41,206 bases of DNA from Acetatifactor muris (GTDB lineage Bacteria > Bacillota > Clostridia > Lachnospirales > Lachnospiraceae). Numbering within the stretch: the first letter of the stretch is position 1; the number at the start of each line of letters is the position of its first letter. The stretch lies in assembly GCF_024623325.1 (NCBI RefSeq), contig NZ_JANJZD010000040.1, positions 1 through 41,206 on the forward strand, read 5' to 3'. A model generated the notes under the pieces. It saw nothing but the letters and a program-made list of their open reading frames with translations. It was not told where the DNA came from and ran no database searches. Positions 34,514 to 41,206 of the stretch are shown here, piece after piece. The position numbers were made by a program, and so were the translations under genes.

Positions 34514-34933
34514 ATAGCAAAAATACTAATTCTTACATTCAACGATACCGAAGAAAAAACGGTTGAGAAAGCCATAACTGCCCTTGCCGATATGATACCA
34601 CTGGAAGCCATACAGTCGCCGGAATCCCCCGCACTGGTTTTTCCGGGATTGGAAATCAGATTACACCAACGCCGGGTATTAAAAGACGGGGAGGACATAT
34701 ACCTCACACGTTTGGAATACGGCGCACTCTGCTACCTTGCCGCCAGTCCGGGGAGGGTATTCACAAAGGCGCAAATCTTTGAATCCGTGTGGAGCATGGA
34801 AAGCGAAAGCTGCCAGTCAAACGTTGCCAGCGTGATATGCAATCTGCGGAAAAAGATAGAACTGGACAGCAAAAATCCCATCTACATAAAGACCGTTTTA
34901 GACATAGGCTACAAGTTTGCTTCCGGGGAATAA
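34514..34933 (+). CDS. Winged-helix DNA-binding protein (OmpR/PhoB C-terminal type), ATA start
   Basis: The natural start seems to be ATA 34514, seven bases after GGAGGT, giving (M)AKILILTFNDTEEKTVEKA; the first ATG in frame is 26 codons later. The 139 residues end in a response-regulator type winged helix (LTRLEYGALCYLAASPGRVF, then VASVICNLRKKIE). The receiver part has no usual phospho-acceptor Asp. Such stand-alone winged-helix proteins are common in mobilizable elements of Clostridia. Whether it is still translated well from ATA is doubtful. Confidence 0.7.
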   Translation: MAKILILTFNDTEEKTVEKAITALADMIPLEAIQSPESPALVFPGLEIRLHQRRVLKDGEDIYLTRLEYGALCYLAASPGRVFTKAQIFESVWSMESESCQSNVASVICNLRKKIELDSKNPIYIKTVLDIGYKFASGE

Positions 34934-34971
34934 AAAACGAATAACCACCGCCATTTTTGGCAGTCAGAAAG

Positions 34972-35002
34972 CAGGAAATCAGAAAAGGTTTCCTGTTTTT
35001 TT
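34972..35002 (+). terminator. Terminator after the winged-helix gene
   Basis: CAGGAAA (34972-34978) pairs with TTTCCTG (34989-34995), followed by seven T. Confidence 0.7.
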
Positions 35003-35262
35003 GCGCCCGTTTTTGCTAAAATCTGGCAGGAAAGCACGAAAAGAAATTACAGAAAATCCCGGAAGACTTTGCCATATTTTCCTTGCAGTGCGTAGTAATA
35101 ATGACGGGAAAAATACCACCGCAAAGTTGGCAGAACCCACGCCATGCAAGCCGAGGGAAAACGGCGAAAGCCCACACAGCAGAAGCCGCTACTTTCTTAG
35201 AGCAAGATTCTACCATAGTACCAAAATTCGCTTATCGCTCATTTTGTCCTATGGGAATCTTG

Positions 35263-35280
35263 TTGGGGTTGCCACCCCAA
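35263..35280 (+). promoter_or_regulatory. Candidate oriT hairpin of E2
   Basis: TTGGGGT (35263-35269) and ACCCCAA (35274-35280) form a perfect 7-bp stem with a TGCC loop, 62 bases before mobC. A GC-rich inverted segment (GCGGCTTGCGCCGC) follows. Transfer origins of MOBP elements usually lie just upstream of mobC and contain such inverted repeats near the nick site. The rest of the 34934-35342 gap shows no gene. Confidence 0.5.
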
Positions 35281-35342
35281 GCCCGCCTTTTTGCGGCTTG
35301 CGCCGCTTGAAAAAATCCACCCACGAAAGGAGGTTCACAGCC

Positions 35343-35738
35343 ATGAAAAGATACAACACGCCCCACCGCCACCGGGTAATCAAGACACGCTTGACAGAGG
35401 AAGAATACGCCGAGTTTTCCGAGCGGGTTTCACTCTGCAAAATGAGCCAGTCCGAGTATATCCGGCAAGCCCTTACCAAGTCACGAATACGCCCGGTCAT
35501 TACCGTTTCTCCGGTCAATGATGAATTGCTTTCTGCCGTGGGGAAACTTACAGCCGAGTATGGAAAAATCGGCGGGAATCTGAATCAGATAGCCCGCTGT
35601 CTGAACGAGTACGGCGCACCTTATAACGCCCTCTCCCATGAGGTACGAGCCGCCACAGCGGAGCTTGCCGCCTTGAAGTTTGAAGTCTTGCAGAAAGTAG
35701 GTGAAGCCGTTGGCAACGTTCAAACATATCAGCTCTAA
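35343..35738 (+). CDS. mobC: MobC-type relaxosome accessory protein
   Basis: ATG 35343 follows GAAAGGAGG; the protein has 131 residues. The N-terminal KTRLTEEEYAEFSERV with MSQSEYIRQAL is a ribbon-helix-helix DNA-binding part. The C-terminal half has GGNLNQIARCLNEYG, the signature of MobC. It should bind oriT and help the relaxase open DNA. It overlaps the relaxase gene by 29 bases. Confidence 0.88.
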   Translation: MKRYNTPHRHRVIKTRLTEEEYAEFSERVSLCKMSQSEYIRQALTKSRIRPVITVSPVNDELLSAVGKLTAEYGKIGGNLNQIARCLNEYGAPYNALSHEVRAATAELAALKFEVLQKVGEAVGNVQTYQL

Positions 35739-37341
35739 AAATGCCGACTATGGAGCCGCCGAGCAGTACCTAACCTTTGAGCATGACGATTTTACCATGA
35801 AGCCCACCCTTGATGAAAGCGGGCGGCTTATCCCCCGTGACGATTACCGCATTTCCTCTCTGAATTGCGGCGGGGAGGATTTCGCCATAGCGTGTATGCG
35901 CTCCAATCTCAAATACGGCAAGAACCAGAAACGGGAGGACGTAAAGAGCCACCACTATATCATCAGCTTTGACCCCCGTGACGCACAGGACAACGGCTTG
36001 ACCGTAGACCGGGCGCAGCAGTTGGGCGAGCAGTTTTGCAAAGAGCATTTTCCCGGACACCAAGCCCTTGTCTGCACCCACCCGGACGGACATAACCACA
36101 GCGGAAATATCCATGTGCATATCGTAATCAATTCTTTACGGATTGCGGAAGTGCCGCTCTTGCCCTACATGGAAAGACCAGCGGACACAAGGGAGGGCTG
36201 CAAGCACCGCTGCACGGACGCAGCTATGGAATATTTCAAAGCGGAAGTCATGGAGATGTGCCACCGGGAAAATCTCTATCAGATTGATTTACTTAATGGG
36301 AGCAAGAACCGTGTTACCGAGCGTGAGTATTGGGCGAAGCGGAAAGGACAAGCCGCACTGGATAAAGAGAACGCTTCCCTTGCCGCCGCAGGTGAGCCGC
36401 CCAAAGTCACAAAATTTGAAACCGACAAGGAGCGGTTACGCAGCGTGATCCGCACCGCCCTGTCCTCTGCTATCTCTTTTGAGGACTTCTCCGGGAAGCT
36501 GTTACAACAGGGAGTGACCGTCAAGGAGAGCCGGGGGAGATTATCGTATCTCACGCCGGACAGGACAAAGCCCATCACCGCCCGGAAACTGGGTGATGAT
36601 TTTGACCGTGCCGCCGTACTGGAAACACTCACCCAAAACGCACAGAACGCCACAAGAGCCGCCGAAAAGCCCCTACCCAAACAGGAATACCCCCGCAGCA
36701 TAAAAGACCGTTTACAGCGCAACAAAGCCGCCATAAACGCACCGAAACAAGACAGCGTACAGCGCATGGTAGACCGGGAAGCCAAGCGAGCCGAGGGCAA
36801 GGGCATAGGATATGACCGCTGGGCGGCTGTCCACAACCTAAAGCAAATGGCAGCGACCATGAGCATTTACGGGGAATCCGGCTTTTCTTCCCCGGAAGAA
36901 CTGGAAGCCGCCCTTGCCGCCGCCAGTGCCGGATTGCATGAAACCACCGGGAAACTGAAAGCCGTGGAAAGCACCTTGCGGGAGAAAAAGGACTTGCAGA
37001 AGCAGCTATTAGCCTACATCAAGACCAAGCCAGCCCGTGACGGATTGCGGGCGCAGAAATCGGAAAAAGCAAAGCGAGCCTACCGGGAGCAGCACGAAAG
37101 CGAGTTTATCATTTCCGAATCCGCCGCCCGGTATTTCAAGGCACGGGGAATCTCCAAGCTGCCAGCGTCCAAAGCATTACAGACAGAGATTGAGCAGCTT
37201 ACCAAAGAGAAAAACGCCCTTTACAACGAGTACCGGGAGAAGAAAGAGAACGTCCGGGAATTGCAGACCGTCAAAAGCAATATCGAGCAGATTTTAAGGC
37301 GTGAGCCGGAACGCAGAAAGGGAAAAGACCATGAAAGATAA
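35710..37341 (+). CDS. mobA: MOBP relaxase/mobilization nuclease
   Basis: The preferred start is TTG 35710 (MATFKHISSKNADYG), inside the end of mobC; GTG 35701 is the alternative. The protein has 543 residues. The relaxase domain covers ~1-230 and contains HHYIISFDPRD and the triad region HNHSGNIHVHIVINSL (near 130). A middle region resembles C-terminal parts of rlx proteins (LQQGVTVKESRGRLSY). The end (~400-540) is a Lys/Glu-rich coiled coil. It should nick E2's oriT and pilot the strand through a helper ICE. It overlaps the next gene by 11 bases. Confidence 0.92.
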   Translation: MATFKHISSKNADYGAAEQYLTFEHDDFTMKPTLDESGRLIPRDDYRISSLNCGGEDFAIACMRSNLKYGKNQKREDVKSHHYIISFDPRDAQDNGLTVDRAQQLGEQFCKEHFPGHQALVCTHPDGHNHSGNIHVHIVINSLRIAEVPLLPYMERPADTREGCKHRCTDAAMEYFKAEVMEMCHRENLYQIDLLNGSKNRVTEREYWAKRKGQAALDKENASLAAAGEPPKVTKFETDKERLRSVIRTALSSAISFEDFSGKLLQQGVTVKESRGRLSYLTPDRTKPITARKLGDDFDRAAVLETLTQNAQNATRAAEKPLPKQEYPRSIKDRLQRNKAAINAPKQDSVQRMVDREAKRAEGKGIGYDRWAAVHNLKQMAATMSIYGESGFSSPEELEAALAAASAGLHETTGKLKAVESTLREKKDLQKQLLAYIKTKPARDGLRAQKSEKAKRAYREQHESEFIISESAARYFKARGISKLPASKALQTEIEQLTKEKNALYNEYREKKENVRELQTVKSNIEQILRREPERRKGKDHER

Positions 37342-37717
37342 AATCCCAAGAATGGACTACCGCCAGTACCGGGCGGCGTGCCGGCTTGTGCATGAGTGCT
37401 GCAACTACGATAACGGCAACTGTATCTTGCTGGATAACGGCGAGCCTTGCGTATGTGTGCAGAGTATCAGCTATTCGCTTCTCTGTCGCTGGTTCATTGC
37501 CGCGGTGCTACCGCTGGACGGGAAGCTGGAAGCCGCCCTACTCCACCGGGCAGACAGGAAACGCTGTACCGAGTGCGGCGGGTATTTTCTCCCCAAGTCA
37601 AACCGTGGGAAATACTGCCCGGATTGTGCCGGACGCATGAAAAGAATCCATGCCGCACAGCGCAAGCGGAAACAAAGGCTACTATGTCACGCTTTAGGAA
37701 CTGGAAAGCCCCCGTAA
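37331..37717 (+). CDS. Cysteine-rich VLP domain protein
   Basis: ATG 37331 lies inside the end of the relaxase gene; the protein has 128 residues. Cysteines occur in CCNYDNGNCILLD, CVCVQS, CRWFIAAVLPLDGKL and CTECGGYF, then KYCPDCAGR, consistent with one or two metal-binding knuckles. The pattern matches Cys_rich_VLP, a family almost confined to mobilizable elements of Firmicutes. Function unknown; its location suggests a role with the relaxase or in replication. Confidence 0.8.
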   Translation: MKDKIPRMDYRQYRAACRLVHECCNYDNGNCILLDNGEPCVCVQSISYSLLCRWFIAAVLPLDGKLEAALLHRADRKRCTECGGYFLPKSNRGKYCPDCAGRMKRIHAAQRKRKQRLLCHALGTGKPP

Positions 37718-37806
37718 ATCAAGGCTTTTTTGACCGCCCTCAAAGGGTAGCCGATATTTTAATCCTTTACCCCTCAAAACGGCGTCCTAAAGCGTAACAG
37801 AAGCCC
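37683..37806 (+). promoter_or_regulatory. Candidate origin region of E2, shared motif with E1
   Basis: ATGTCACGCTTTAGG (37684-37698) is inverted by CCTAAAGCGTAACA (37785-37798) about 115 bases apart. The right motif CCCCTCAAAACGGCGTCCTA plus AAGCGTAACA matches E1's at ~29455-29484 in 26 of about 30 positions. It lies directly before the replication initiator gene. Confidence 0.5.
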
Positions 37807-37826
37807 ACAGACAGGAGGTGAGAACC

Positions 37827-38582
37827 ATAACCGATTACATCACAGCCGACACCGCAATGCCGCAGTTTTTCCCGTATCCCTGTTTTCTGCTGAAAATGGA
37901 CTTGTCATATACCGCAAGGCTGCTCTATGCGCTGCTGTTAGACCGTACCACCCTCTCACAGAAGAACGGCTGGCAGGACAGCGAGGGCAGGACGTATATT
38001 GTCTACCCCGTTTCGGAGATAGCGGAAACGCTGGATAAAGGCAGAACCGCCATAAAATCCGCACTGAACGAGCTGGACGCTGCCGGGCTTTTAGTGCGGG
38101 AACGCCGGGGATTTTCCGCACCGAACCGCCTTTATGTGAAAATACCGCAAGTGCCAGTGGTACAGTTTTCCGACCATATGACCGCCATACAGCCGGAAAA
38201 GCGACCCTCTGATAGCCGGAAAAGCGACCCTCATAAGGACGGAAAACCGACCTTTGCGTTGGACGGAAAACCGACCCCTAACCAACTTACTATAAACCAA
38301 CTAAAAGAGAACCAACTAAAAGGAGCGAGTGGGGAGCCGCCCGCCCCGTTTGGAAGATATAAAAATATTTTCCTCTCCGAATCCGAGTATACGGAGCTGA
38401 AAGAGGAATACCCGGACAGGCTGGAACGGTTCATTGAGGAAATGAGCGAGTACATAGCCGCCAGCGGAAATGATTATGTGTGCCATGCCGCTGCATTGCG
38501 CCGCTGGTTAAACCGGGAGAAAAAGGAGAACCCGAAAAAGGGAATCCCCGATTATTCCTACAAAGAGGGCGAGAGCCTTTGA
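37827..38582 (+). CDS. repA: Replication initiator protein (RepA N-terminal type), ATA start
   Basis: AGGAGG (37813-37818) is eight bases before ATA 37827, which gives (M)TDYITADTAMPQFFPYPCFL, the start expected from homologs. GTG 37818 overlaps the ribosome site. About 251 residues: the winged-helix initiator domain spans ~1-115 with YTARLLYALLLDRTTLSQKN and GRTAIKSALNELDAAGLL. A variable linker with short KRPSDSRKSDPHK and KPT repeats follows. The last ~85 residues form the conserved C-terminal end (SESEYTELKEEYPDRLERFI). It probably starts replication of the excised circle. Confidence 0.82.
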   Translation: MTDYITADTAMPQFFPYPCFLLKMDLSYTARLLYALLLDRTTLSQKNGWQDSEGRTYIVYPVSEIAETLDKGRTAIKSALNELDAAGLLVRERRGFSAPNRLYVKIPQVPVVQFSDHMTAIQPEKRPSDSRKSDPHKDGKPTFALDGKPTPNQLTINQLKENQLKGASGEPPAPFGRYKNIFLSESEYTELKEEYPDRLERFIEEMSEYIAASGNDYVCHAAALRRWLNREKKENPKKGIPDYSYKEGESL

Positions 38583-38644
38583 CCGCATAGACACAACGCC
38601 CCGTAAACAGGGCGTAAAAGACCATGAACAAGGAGGACGATTTT

Positions 38645-39496
38645 ATGAGTGATTACGATAACGCTATTTTCCGGCTTGCTACGGCACAGGAAGCAGAGCC
38701 GGAGGACTATACCGGGGAGGACGGGCTTTTGTATTGCGGAAGCTGCCATAAACCCAAAGAAGCCTACTTCCCGGAGGGCAAGACCATTTTCGGACGTGAC
38801 CGCCACCCCAAAGAATGTGACTGCCAGCGCAAACGCCGGGAAACACTGGAAGCCGCAGACCGGGAACACAAGCACCGGGAGGAAGTAGAACGGCTAAAAA
38901 GAAAGGGCTTCACCGACCCGGCTATGAAAAGCTGGACTTTCGGGAATGACAACGGCAAATGCCCCCAAATGGAGAAAGCCCGCCGCTATGTGGAACAATG
39001 GGAGCAGATAAAGGACGGAAACCACGGAATGATTTTGTGGGGAGAAGTAGGCACGGGCAAGAGCTACCTTGCCGGGTGTATCGCCAATGCCCTCATGGAG
39101 AAAGAAATTTCCGTGTGCATGACGAACTTTGCCCTTATCCTCAATGACCTTGCCGCCAGCTACAAGGACAGGAACGAATACATATCCCGCCTTTGCAGCT
39201 TCCCTTTGCTTATCCTTGACGATTTCGGCATAGAGCGTGGCACAGAATACGGCTTAGAGCAAGTCTATAACGTGATTGACAGCCGATACCGCAGCCAAAA
39301 GCCGCTGATAGTCACCACGAATTTGACGCTGGAGGAATTGCAGAACCCGGAGGACACCGCCCACGCCCGCATATATGACCGCCTTACGGAAATGTGTACC
39401 CCTGTCTGTATTACCGGGGAGAATTTCAGGAAAGCCAAAGCAAGGGAGAAAATGGAACAGCTTAAAACGCTGCTGAACAGAAAGGAGAGCCTATGA
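38645..39496 (+). CDS. DnaC-like helicase loader ATPase
   Basis: ATG 38645 is ten bases after AAGGAGG; ATG 38624 precedes that site. The protein has 283 residues. The N-terminal part has a possible zinc knuckle (LYCGSCHKPKE and ECDCQRKR). Walker A is GEVGTGKSYLAG near 137, Walker B LLILDDFGIE near 193, and the sensor region is KPLIVTTNLTLEEL. It should load the host replicative helicase onto E2's origin, working with the initiator just upstream. It overlaps tnpW by four bases. Confidence 0.9.
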   Translation: MSDYDNAIFRLATAQEAEPEDYTGEDGLLYCGSCHKPKEAYFPEGKTIFGRDRHPKECDCQRKRRETLEAADREHKHREEVERLKRKGFTDPAMKSWTFGNDNGKCPQMEKARRYVEQWEQIKDGNHGMILWGEVGTGKSYLAGCIANALMEKEISVCMTNFALILNDLAASYKDRNEYISRLCSFPLLILDDFGIERGTEYGLEQVYNVIDSRYRSQKPLIVTTNLTLEELQNPEDTAHARIYDRLTEMCTPVCITGENFRKAKAREKMEQLKTLLNRKESL

Positions 39497-39690
39497 CCGA
39501 CACCCCCAACAGAAGCACCGCCACTACCGCCCGCCGCCCGGATTGCGTGACCGAGGTACGCAGAGGGAATACTGTCCTTGTGGTTTCCGGTTATTTCAAG
39601 CAAGGCACTACCGCTACCGCCGCCGACAAGATGATGAAAGTGCTGGAAGCCGAAAGCGCAGCCGGGGAACGAGCCGCCCATGCCATGTAA
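39493..39690 (+). CDS. tnpW: TnpW-like transposon protein of E2
   Basis: The product has 65 residues. The ATGA overlap with the DnaC-like gene indicates coupled translation. RRPDCVTEVRRGNTVLVVSG, then YFKQGTTATAADKMMKVLEA, fits the TnpW family and parallels the E1 protein at 31065. Function unknown. Confidence 0.75.
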   Translation: MTDTPNRSTATTARRPDCVTEVRRGNTVLVVSGYFKQGTTATAADKMMKVLEAESAAGERAAHAM

Positions 39691-39752
39691 AGTGACATTC
39701 CCTGTTAAAAATAATTCGACATTATGTTCCATAAAGTAGCAAAAAGGACTGT

Positions 39753-39806
39753 ACAGCCAGCCCCAACCTATGGTATAATAGACCTACGGAATAGTGGGCT
39801 GGCTGT
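39753..39806 (+). promoter_or_regulatory. Recombinase promoter inside an 11-bp inverted repeat
   Basis: ACAGCCAGCCC (39753-39763) and GGGCTGGCTGT (39796-39806) flank TATAAT (39774-39779). The -35 is weak (TGTACA at 39750-39755, 18-base spacing). The dyad could be an operator, or form a hairpin in the 5' leader of the recombinase mRNA. Confidence 0.55.
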
Positions 39807-39823
39807 CGGAAACGGAGGATATT

Positions 39824-41092
39824 ATGTCAAGACAGACCACCCAAACACTCATTACCGCCCTTTATCCGAGATTATCCCATGAGGACGAGCTGCAAGGCGA
39901 GAGCAATTCCATTTCCAACCAGAAGCGAATCCTTGAAAACTACGCAAAGCAGAACGGCTTCGGGAATCTGAAATGGTACACGGACGACGGTTATTCCGGG
40001 GCGAATTTCCAAAGACCCGGCTTCCAGTCCATGCTTGCCGATATTGAAGCGGGGCTTGTAGGTACAGTCATAGTCAAGGATATGTCACGGTTAGGGCGAA
40101 ACTATCTTCAAGTGGGAATGTATACAGAAATGATTTTCCCACAGAAAAACGTCCGTTTCATTGCCATCAATGACGGCGTTGACAGCGCACAGGGCGACAA
40201 CGATTTTGCCCCCTTGCGTAATATTTTTAACGAATGGCTGGTGAGAGATACGAGCAAGAAAATCAGAGCCGTGAAGCGGTCAAAAGGCATGAGCGGGAAG
40301 CCCGTCACAAGCAAGCCCGTGTACGGCTACCTCATGGACGAGGACGAAAATTTCATCATTGACGGGGAAGCCGCCCCCGTGGTGAAGCAGATATACAGCC
40401 TCTGCCTTGCCGGGAACGGACCGACCAAGATAGCCCGTATGCTTACGGAGCAGCAGACACCCACGCCGGGAACGCTGGAATACCGCCGGACGGGAAGCAC
40501 ACGCCGCTACCACCCCGGCTATGAGTGCAAGTGGGCGACAAACACCGTGGCGCATATCCTTGAAAACCGGGAGTACACGGGCTGCCTTGTGAACTTCAAG
40601 ACCGAGAAAGTGTCTTACAAGGTAAAGCAGAGCAGGGAGAACCCCGAAGAAAAGCAGGCAATCTTTGAGAACCACCACGAGCCTATCATAGACCGTGACA
40701 CATGGGAGCGTGTGCAGGAGCTACGCAAGCAGCGCAAACGCCCCAACCGCTATGACGAAGTGGGCTTGTTCTCCGGCATACTCTTTTGTGCCGACTGCGG
40801 CAGCGTCATGTACCAGCAGAGGTATCAGACAGACAAGCGGCGGCAGGACTGCTACATATGCGGCAGCTACAAGAAGCGCACCCGTGACTGTACGGCGCAC
40901 TTTATCCGCACCGACCTTTTGACCGAGGGAGTGACCGAGAATTTACGGAAAGTCACCAGCTACGCCGCCAAGCACGAAGCCCGGTTTATGAAGCTGTTGA
41001 CCGAGCAGACCGAGGACGGGAGCAAACGCCGGAACGCCGCCAAGAAGAAAGAACTGGAAGCGGCAGAAAAACGGATAGCTGATGTGGTATAA
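39824..41092 (+). pseudogene. Large serine recombinase of E2, C-terminus cut by an insertion sequence
   Basis: ATG 39824 follows ACGGAGGAT. The catalytic domain has Ser18 in YPRLSHEDE and KDMSRLGRNYL. The recombinase domain and zinc ribbon (CADCGSVMY, CYICGSYKKRTRDC) are intact. At KRIADVV the frame stops after 422 residues, about 100-120 short of relatives. The lost part is the coiled coil and C-terminal end. The DNA from ~41083 on is that of an insertion sequence. The coiled coil is needed for synapsis control in this family, so E2 may be unable to move by itself. Confidence 0.88.
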
Positions 41093-41206
41093 AAAAAGTT
41101 GACAGCCCATTCTCAAGGATTTGAGATATAATCAAGAGAATAAGGAGTGAACAAAAATGGCAGAAAACAGGCAATACGACCATGAATACAAAGTACAGGC
41201 AGTGAA
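41083..41206 (+). mobile_element. Left end of an insertion sequence (partial)
   Basis: TGTGGTATAAAAAAAGTTGA at 41083-41102 begins at the break in the recombinase gene and is likely the left terminal repeat. TATAAT near 41127 and AAGGAG near 41141 lead into a transposase frame. The right end lies outside the window. Confidence 0.7.
41157..41206 (+). CDS. Transposase OrfA-like start, IS3-type (partial)
   Basis: ATG 41157 is about ten bases after TAAGGAG. MAENRQYDHEYKVQAV is the beginning of an IS3-family-like helix-turn-helix transposase subunit, where a YxxEFKxxAV-type start is usual. Only 16 codons are visible, so the family call is tentative. Confidence 0.6.
   Translation, partial: MAENRQYDHEYKVQAV

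Larger units (their letters stand above)
14400..41206 (+). mobile_element. Integrative conjugative element, left part (right end outside window)
   Basis: From about 14400 the gene content changes to a conjugative element: replication initiator, Toprim protein, LPD-type accessory genes, PcfB, VirD4 and Maff-2, all on the plus strand. This order is typical of ICEs in Lachnospiraceae and other Clostridia. The left edge is placed at the break in the fic gene. Its integrase and the rest of the transfer genes must lie to the right. Two further mobile elements (24877-31267 and from ~32955) are inserted in it. Confidence 0.8.
32955..41206 (+). mobile_element. E2: mobilizable element inserted in maff-2 (right end outside window)
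   Basis: The element begins where maff-2 breaks. It carries a regulatory/lipoprotein cassette, degraded genes, a candidate oriT, MobC, a MOBP relaxase, a Cys-rich VLP protein, a replication initiator, a DnaC-like ATPase, TnpW and a serine recombinase, a standard set for clostridial mobilizable elements. The recombinase is cut by an insertion sequence near 41083. The left boundary is approximate because the right junction is not visible. The gap 32968-33237 has TATAAT at 33089-33094 but no good -35 and no gene. Confidence 0.8.

Noticed and set aside
34917..35342. Long upstream extension of the mobC frame
   Set aside because: MobC starts at ATG 35343 with an ideal ribosome site. The upstream part covers a terminator and the candidate oriT and has no domain.

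Overview
The window looks like the chromosome of a gut Firmicute of the Clostridia, most likely a Lachnospiraceae member. The reasons are a T-box-controlled thrS, a meso-diaminopimelate dehydrogenase, strong AGGAGG ribosome sites, moderate GC, and a conjugative element of the PcfB/VirD4/Maff-2 type that is common in that family. No tRNA, rRNA or CRISPR array was seen.

Positions 1 to about 14400 are host chromosome. In order they hold a promoter and T-box leader with thrS (a short ThrRS lacking the TGS domain), ddh, a TIM-barrel sugar-phosphate isomerase/epimerase, a HerA-like (DUF853) ATPase and a cytoplasmic GH29 alpha-L-fucosidase. A bidirectional terminator separates these from a convergent small gene of unknown function. 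Then come an orphan LytTR response regulator with a candidate paired binding site, two unknown genes and a COG2509-type FAD dehydrogenase. The last stretch (12.4-14.4 kb) is a scrap zone: an AAA-ATPase/PD-(D/E)XK gene with three in-frame deletions, a small AT-rich membrane protein, a transposase remnant, and a fic gene cut inside its catalytic motif.

From about 14400 to the right edge lies an integrative conjugative element (ICE). Its leading operon encodes a replication initiator, a Toprim/DUF3991 protein, a small HTH protein, several large-polyvalent-protein-type accessory genes (including an LPD1-like zincin with HEWWH), DUF3846/YodL, PcfB, and the coupling protein VirD4 followed by Maff-2. 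Many of these genes start with TTG and overlap or abut their neighbour.

Two serine-recombinase mobilizable elements are nested in this ICE. E1 (24877-31267, about 6.4 kb, Tn4451-like) splits virD4 at the codon after Asp-Pro. Joining the flanks across an AA core restores a 614-codon VirD4 frame. E1 carries its recombinase, a CopG-type regulator with paired operators, two DUF6809 proteins, a RepA-like ATPase, a MobV relaxase and TnpW. Its rep-mob genes are bracketed by two ~250-bp copies, in opposite orientation, of an unrecognised element. That element folds into nested hairpins, and three base pairs differ between the copies by compensatory change.

E2 (from about 32955 to beyond the edge) truncates maff-2. 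It carries an AT-rich XRE/lipoprotein cassette, degraded regulatory genes, a candidate oriT, MobC, a MOBP relaxase, a Cys-rich VLP protein, a replication initiator, a DnaC-like ATPase, TnpW and a second serine recombinase. That recombinase is itself cut by an insertion sequence at the right edge. E1 and E2 share a ~30-bp motif, with an inverted partner ~115 bp away, next to their replication genes. The overall picture is a Russian-doll stack: an insertion sequence in a mobilizable element in an ICE, beside another mobilizable element in the same ICE, with two ICE transfer genes interrupted.
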